Source: Flavobacterium psychrophilum
Lineage (GTDB): Bacteria; Bacteroidota; Bacteroidia; Flavobacteriales; Flavobacteriaceae
DNA: 14,755 bases
Assembly: GCA_945869365.1 (NCBI GenBank)
Contig: CAMBOW010000046.1
Location: 1 to 14,755 of the forward strand
Direction of reading: 5' to 3'
Part shown: piece by piece, positions 13,284 through 14,755 of the stretch
Layout: each line of letters starts with the position of its first letter
Numbering within the stretch: position 1 is the stretch's first letter
Position numbers and translations under genes: made by a program
The notes under the pieces: generated by a model
The model's input: only the letters and a program-made list of their open reading frames with translations
Databases searched by the model: none
Told to the model about the DNA's origin: nothing

Positions 13284-14246
13284 ATGAAAAAAATACTTTT
13301 AGCAATCTGTGTGCTTGGTTTGTCGTTAACGGCAGCTGCACAAAACACGGCTGGAAAATCTGACGATGGCGCTCGTATAGCACTAACTCCTTATATTCCT
13401 GCGCAAATTGAAGGACTAACTCCGGCTGTAAAAGCTAGTTTGTCTAACAAATTGTCACAAATCGCTTCGGCTAATGGGTTGGGAGGTTCTTCTAATTCAA
13501 GATTTATTATTACTACCAATGTATCCGTTTTAACTAAAGACATTACGCCTACTGCACCACCGATGCATGCGTATACGTTAGAAGTAACCTTATACATTGG
13601 CGATGGATTAGAAGGCACCTTGTTTTCTACTCATTCTGTAACCTTGAAAGGTGTGGGGACTAACGAAACCAAAGCCTATATCGCGGCCTTAAATGGATTG
13701 AAAACAAAAGATCCAATGTACCAAACGTTCATCGAAAAAGGGAAAACCAAAATCATGGAATACTTCAACAGTAAATGTGATTTTATTCTGAAAGATGCAC
13801 AAACCATGGCGGCTCAAAACAAATATGAGGATGCCATTATGAAATTAACAAGTGTGCCAGAAGTTTGTAAAGCCTGTTACGACAAAGCGATGGATGCGGT
13901 GGCGCCTATTTACCAAAAACAAATTGACCGTGCGTGCAAACAACGTTTGATGGAAGCTACAACGGCTTGGAATGCAGCGCAAGACTTATCAAGTGCAGAA
14001 AATGCAGGTGGAATTCTATCTCAAATTGAGCCAGGAGCATCTTGCTATAAAGAAGCTCAGGTGTTGTCATCAAAAATTGCACAACGTGTAAAAGAGTTGG
14101 ATCAGAGAGAATGGAAATTCCAAATGAAACAACAACAAGACAATGTGGATATCCAAAAAGCGACCATCAAAGCGGCTCGTGACATTGGTGTTGCATACGG
14201 GAACAACCAACCAGACGTAGTATACAAAGTATACGGTTGGTGGTAG
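13284..14246 (+). CDS. Exported protein with N-terminal alpha/beta domain and helical C-terminal half
   Basis: The 320-aa product has a signal peptide cleaved at about AAA|QNT (after residue 19). Residues 28-165 look like one alpha/beta domain: ARIALTPYIPAQIEGLTP, a helix LSNKLSQIASANG, RFIITTNVSVLTKDITPT, YTLEVTLYIGDG and VTLKGVGTNETKAYIAAL. This is loosely reminiscent of CsgG or FlgT-like domains. Residues 165-280 are helical with TPR-like spacing (AAQNKYEDAIMKL, then CYKEAQVLSSKIAQ), with cysteines at 165, 195, 198, 218 and 254. The last part (WKFQMKQQQDNVDIQKATI) is a probable coiled coil, and the protein ends VYKVYGWW. It is last in the cluster, and a strong terminator follows. Function is unknown. 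Confidence 0.85.
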   Translation: MKKILLAICVLGLSLTAAAQNTAGKSDDGARIALTPYIPAQIEGLTPAVKASLSNKLSQIASANGLGGSSNSRFIITTNVSVLTKDITPTAPPMHAYTLEVTLYIGDGLEGTLFSTHSVTLKGVGTNETKAYIAALNGLKTKDPMYQTFIEKGKTKIMEYFNSKCDFILKDAQTMAAQNKYEDAIMKLTSVPEVCKACYDKAMDAVAPIYQKQIDRACKQRLMEATTAWNAAQDLSSAENAGGILSQIEPGASCYKEAQVLSSKIAQRVKELDQREWKFQMKQQQDNVDIQKATIKAARDIGVAYGNNQPDVVYKVYGWW

Positions 14247-14267
14247 AAAACCCTTTATATCACAACC

Positions 14268-14297
14268 AAAAACCTCTACTTTTGTAGAGGTTTTTTT
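14268..14297 (+). terminator. Intrinsic terminator after the exported-protein cluster
   Basis: AAAAACCTCTAC (14268-14279) and GTAGAGGTTTTT (14284-14295) form a perfect 12-bp stem with a TTTT loop and a T-run to 14297. The loop region also reads TACTTTTG (14277-14284), an exact TAnnTTTG box, so the hairpin may overlap the promoter of the next gene. Confidence 0.93.
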
Positions 14298-14317
14298 ATT
14301 TATACTAAATCAATTTT

Positions 14318-14755
14318 ATGTTTCAATCCAAAAAAGACATCATCTATATCGTGTTGGCAGGCATCTTCATAACCAATGCGGTAGTGGCCGAACTCATTGG
14401 CGGCAAACTCATATACATTGGCCCCTATGTAATGAGCGTTGGTGTGTTGCCTTGGCCTATCGTATTTATCACCACCGATTTAATCAACGACTATTTTGGC
14501 GTAAAAGGCGTAAAAAAGCTGTCCTTACTCACCGCCGCATTAATTACATATTGTTTTGTGATCTTGTATTTTGCGCTGAAAATCCCTGCCGTACAAGGTG
14601 CCGGTCTGGTTACCGATGCTCAATTTACGGCGGTTTTTGGCCAGAGCATGTGGATTATTGTGGGCAGTATTACGGCCTTTATGGTGTCGCAGTTGATTGA
14701 TGTGACCATCTTCCACTTTTTCAAAAACAGAACCGGCAAAAAAATGATTTGGCTG
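14318..14755 (+). CDS. yhhQ: Queuosine precursor transporter, YhhQ/VUT family (3' end outside window)
   Basis: From ATG 14318 the frame is open for 146 codons to the window edge. The protein is strongly hydrophobic with about four membrane segments visible (near 8-26, 33-52, 66-88 and 108-128). Family features include Asn20, Pro47-x-x-Phe50-x-x-x-Asp54 leading to NDYFG (57-61), and SQLIDV at 124-129. These match the YhhQ (DUF165/VUT) family, which imports 7-cyano-7-deazaguanine or 7-aminomethyl-7-deazaguanine for queuosine tRNA modification. It starts 20 bp after the terminator of the preceding cluster, leaving little room for a separate promoter. Family assignment is good; exact substrate is inferred from the family. 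Confidence 0.88.
   Translation, partial: MFQSKKDIIYIVLAGIFITNAVVAELIGGKLIYIGPYVMSVGVLPWPIVFITTDLINDYFGVKGVKKLSLLTAALITYCFVILYFALKIPAVQGAGLVTDAQFTAVFGQSMWIIVGSITAFMVSQLIDVTIFHFFKNRTGKKMIWL

Noticed and set aside
14452..14700. Plus-strand open frame of 82 codons near the end
   Set aside because: It is in another frame of the yhhQ gene, which has family motifs and begins at 14318; the shadow is rich in Cys, Arg and Tyr and resembles nothing.

Overview
The window looks like chromosome of a flavobacterium (phylum Bacteroidota, probably Flavobacterium or a close relative). The signs are AT-rich DNA, A-rich sequence in place of Shine-Dalgarno sites before the ATGs, -7 boxes of the form TAnnTTTG, an L13-S9-S2-EF-Ts gene order with Bacteroidota-type protein sequences, and signal peptides that all end Ala|Gln. 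No phage, insertion sequence, CRISPR array, tRNA or rRNA gene was found.

Layout. (1) 1-1901: the 3' end of a polysaccharide deacetylase gene, then on the minus strand a thioredoxin-fold protein with no cysteines and a membrane-anchored calcineurin-like phosphoesterase. (2) 2000-4873: complete polA with all three activities. (3) 4874-5018: a gap between convergent genes, filled by a degenerate 7-bp repeat array and a short GC-rich block. (4) 5019-6041 minus: a LacI-family repressor with no sugar genes beside it. (5) 6042-6330: divergent control region with two tandem Bacteroidota-type promoters, a leader hairpin before rplM and two palindromes that could be operators. (6) 6331-9220: rplM-rpsI and rpsB-tsf, closed by a strong terminator; both the rpsI-rpsB and rpsB-tsf gaps also carry 7-bp-periodic repeats. 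(7) 9378-14246: six consecutive genes for exported proteins: an outer-membrane beta-barrel, a 409-aa unknown, then a tight four-gene cluster (two small paralogs, a 316-aa protein of a Bacteroidota-only type, and a 320-aa protein with a helical-repeat-like half). (8) 14318-14755: the start of a YhhQ-type queuosine precursor transporter, running off the window.

The replication and translation genes are ordinary housekeeping. The most novel protein-coding content is the envelope locus at 10008-14246. All its products are predicted to be secreted, they are spaced 9-14 bp apart in the four-gene part, and I recognise no established function; parts resemble the small alpha/beta domains of envelope proteins such as FlgT, LPP20 and CsgG, but only loosely. 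The most novel non-coding signal is the recurrence of degenerate heptamer arrays, with a different heptamer at each locus, in three gaps of this short window; two of the three have an inverted partner array, so the RNA could fold back on itself.

No stretch longer than 300 bases lacks a gene. The longest gaps are 6042-6330 and 7173-7397, and both are described below.
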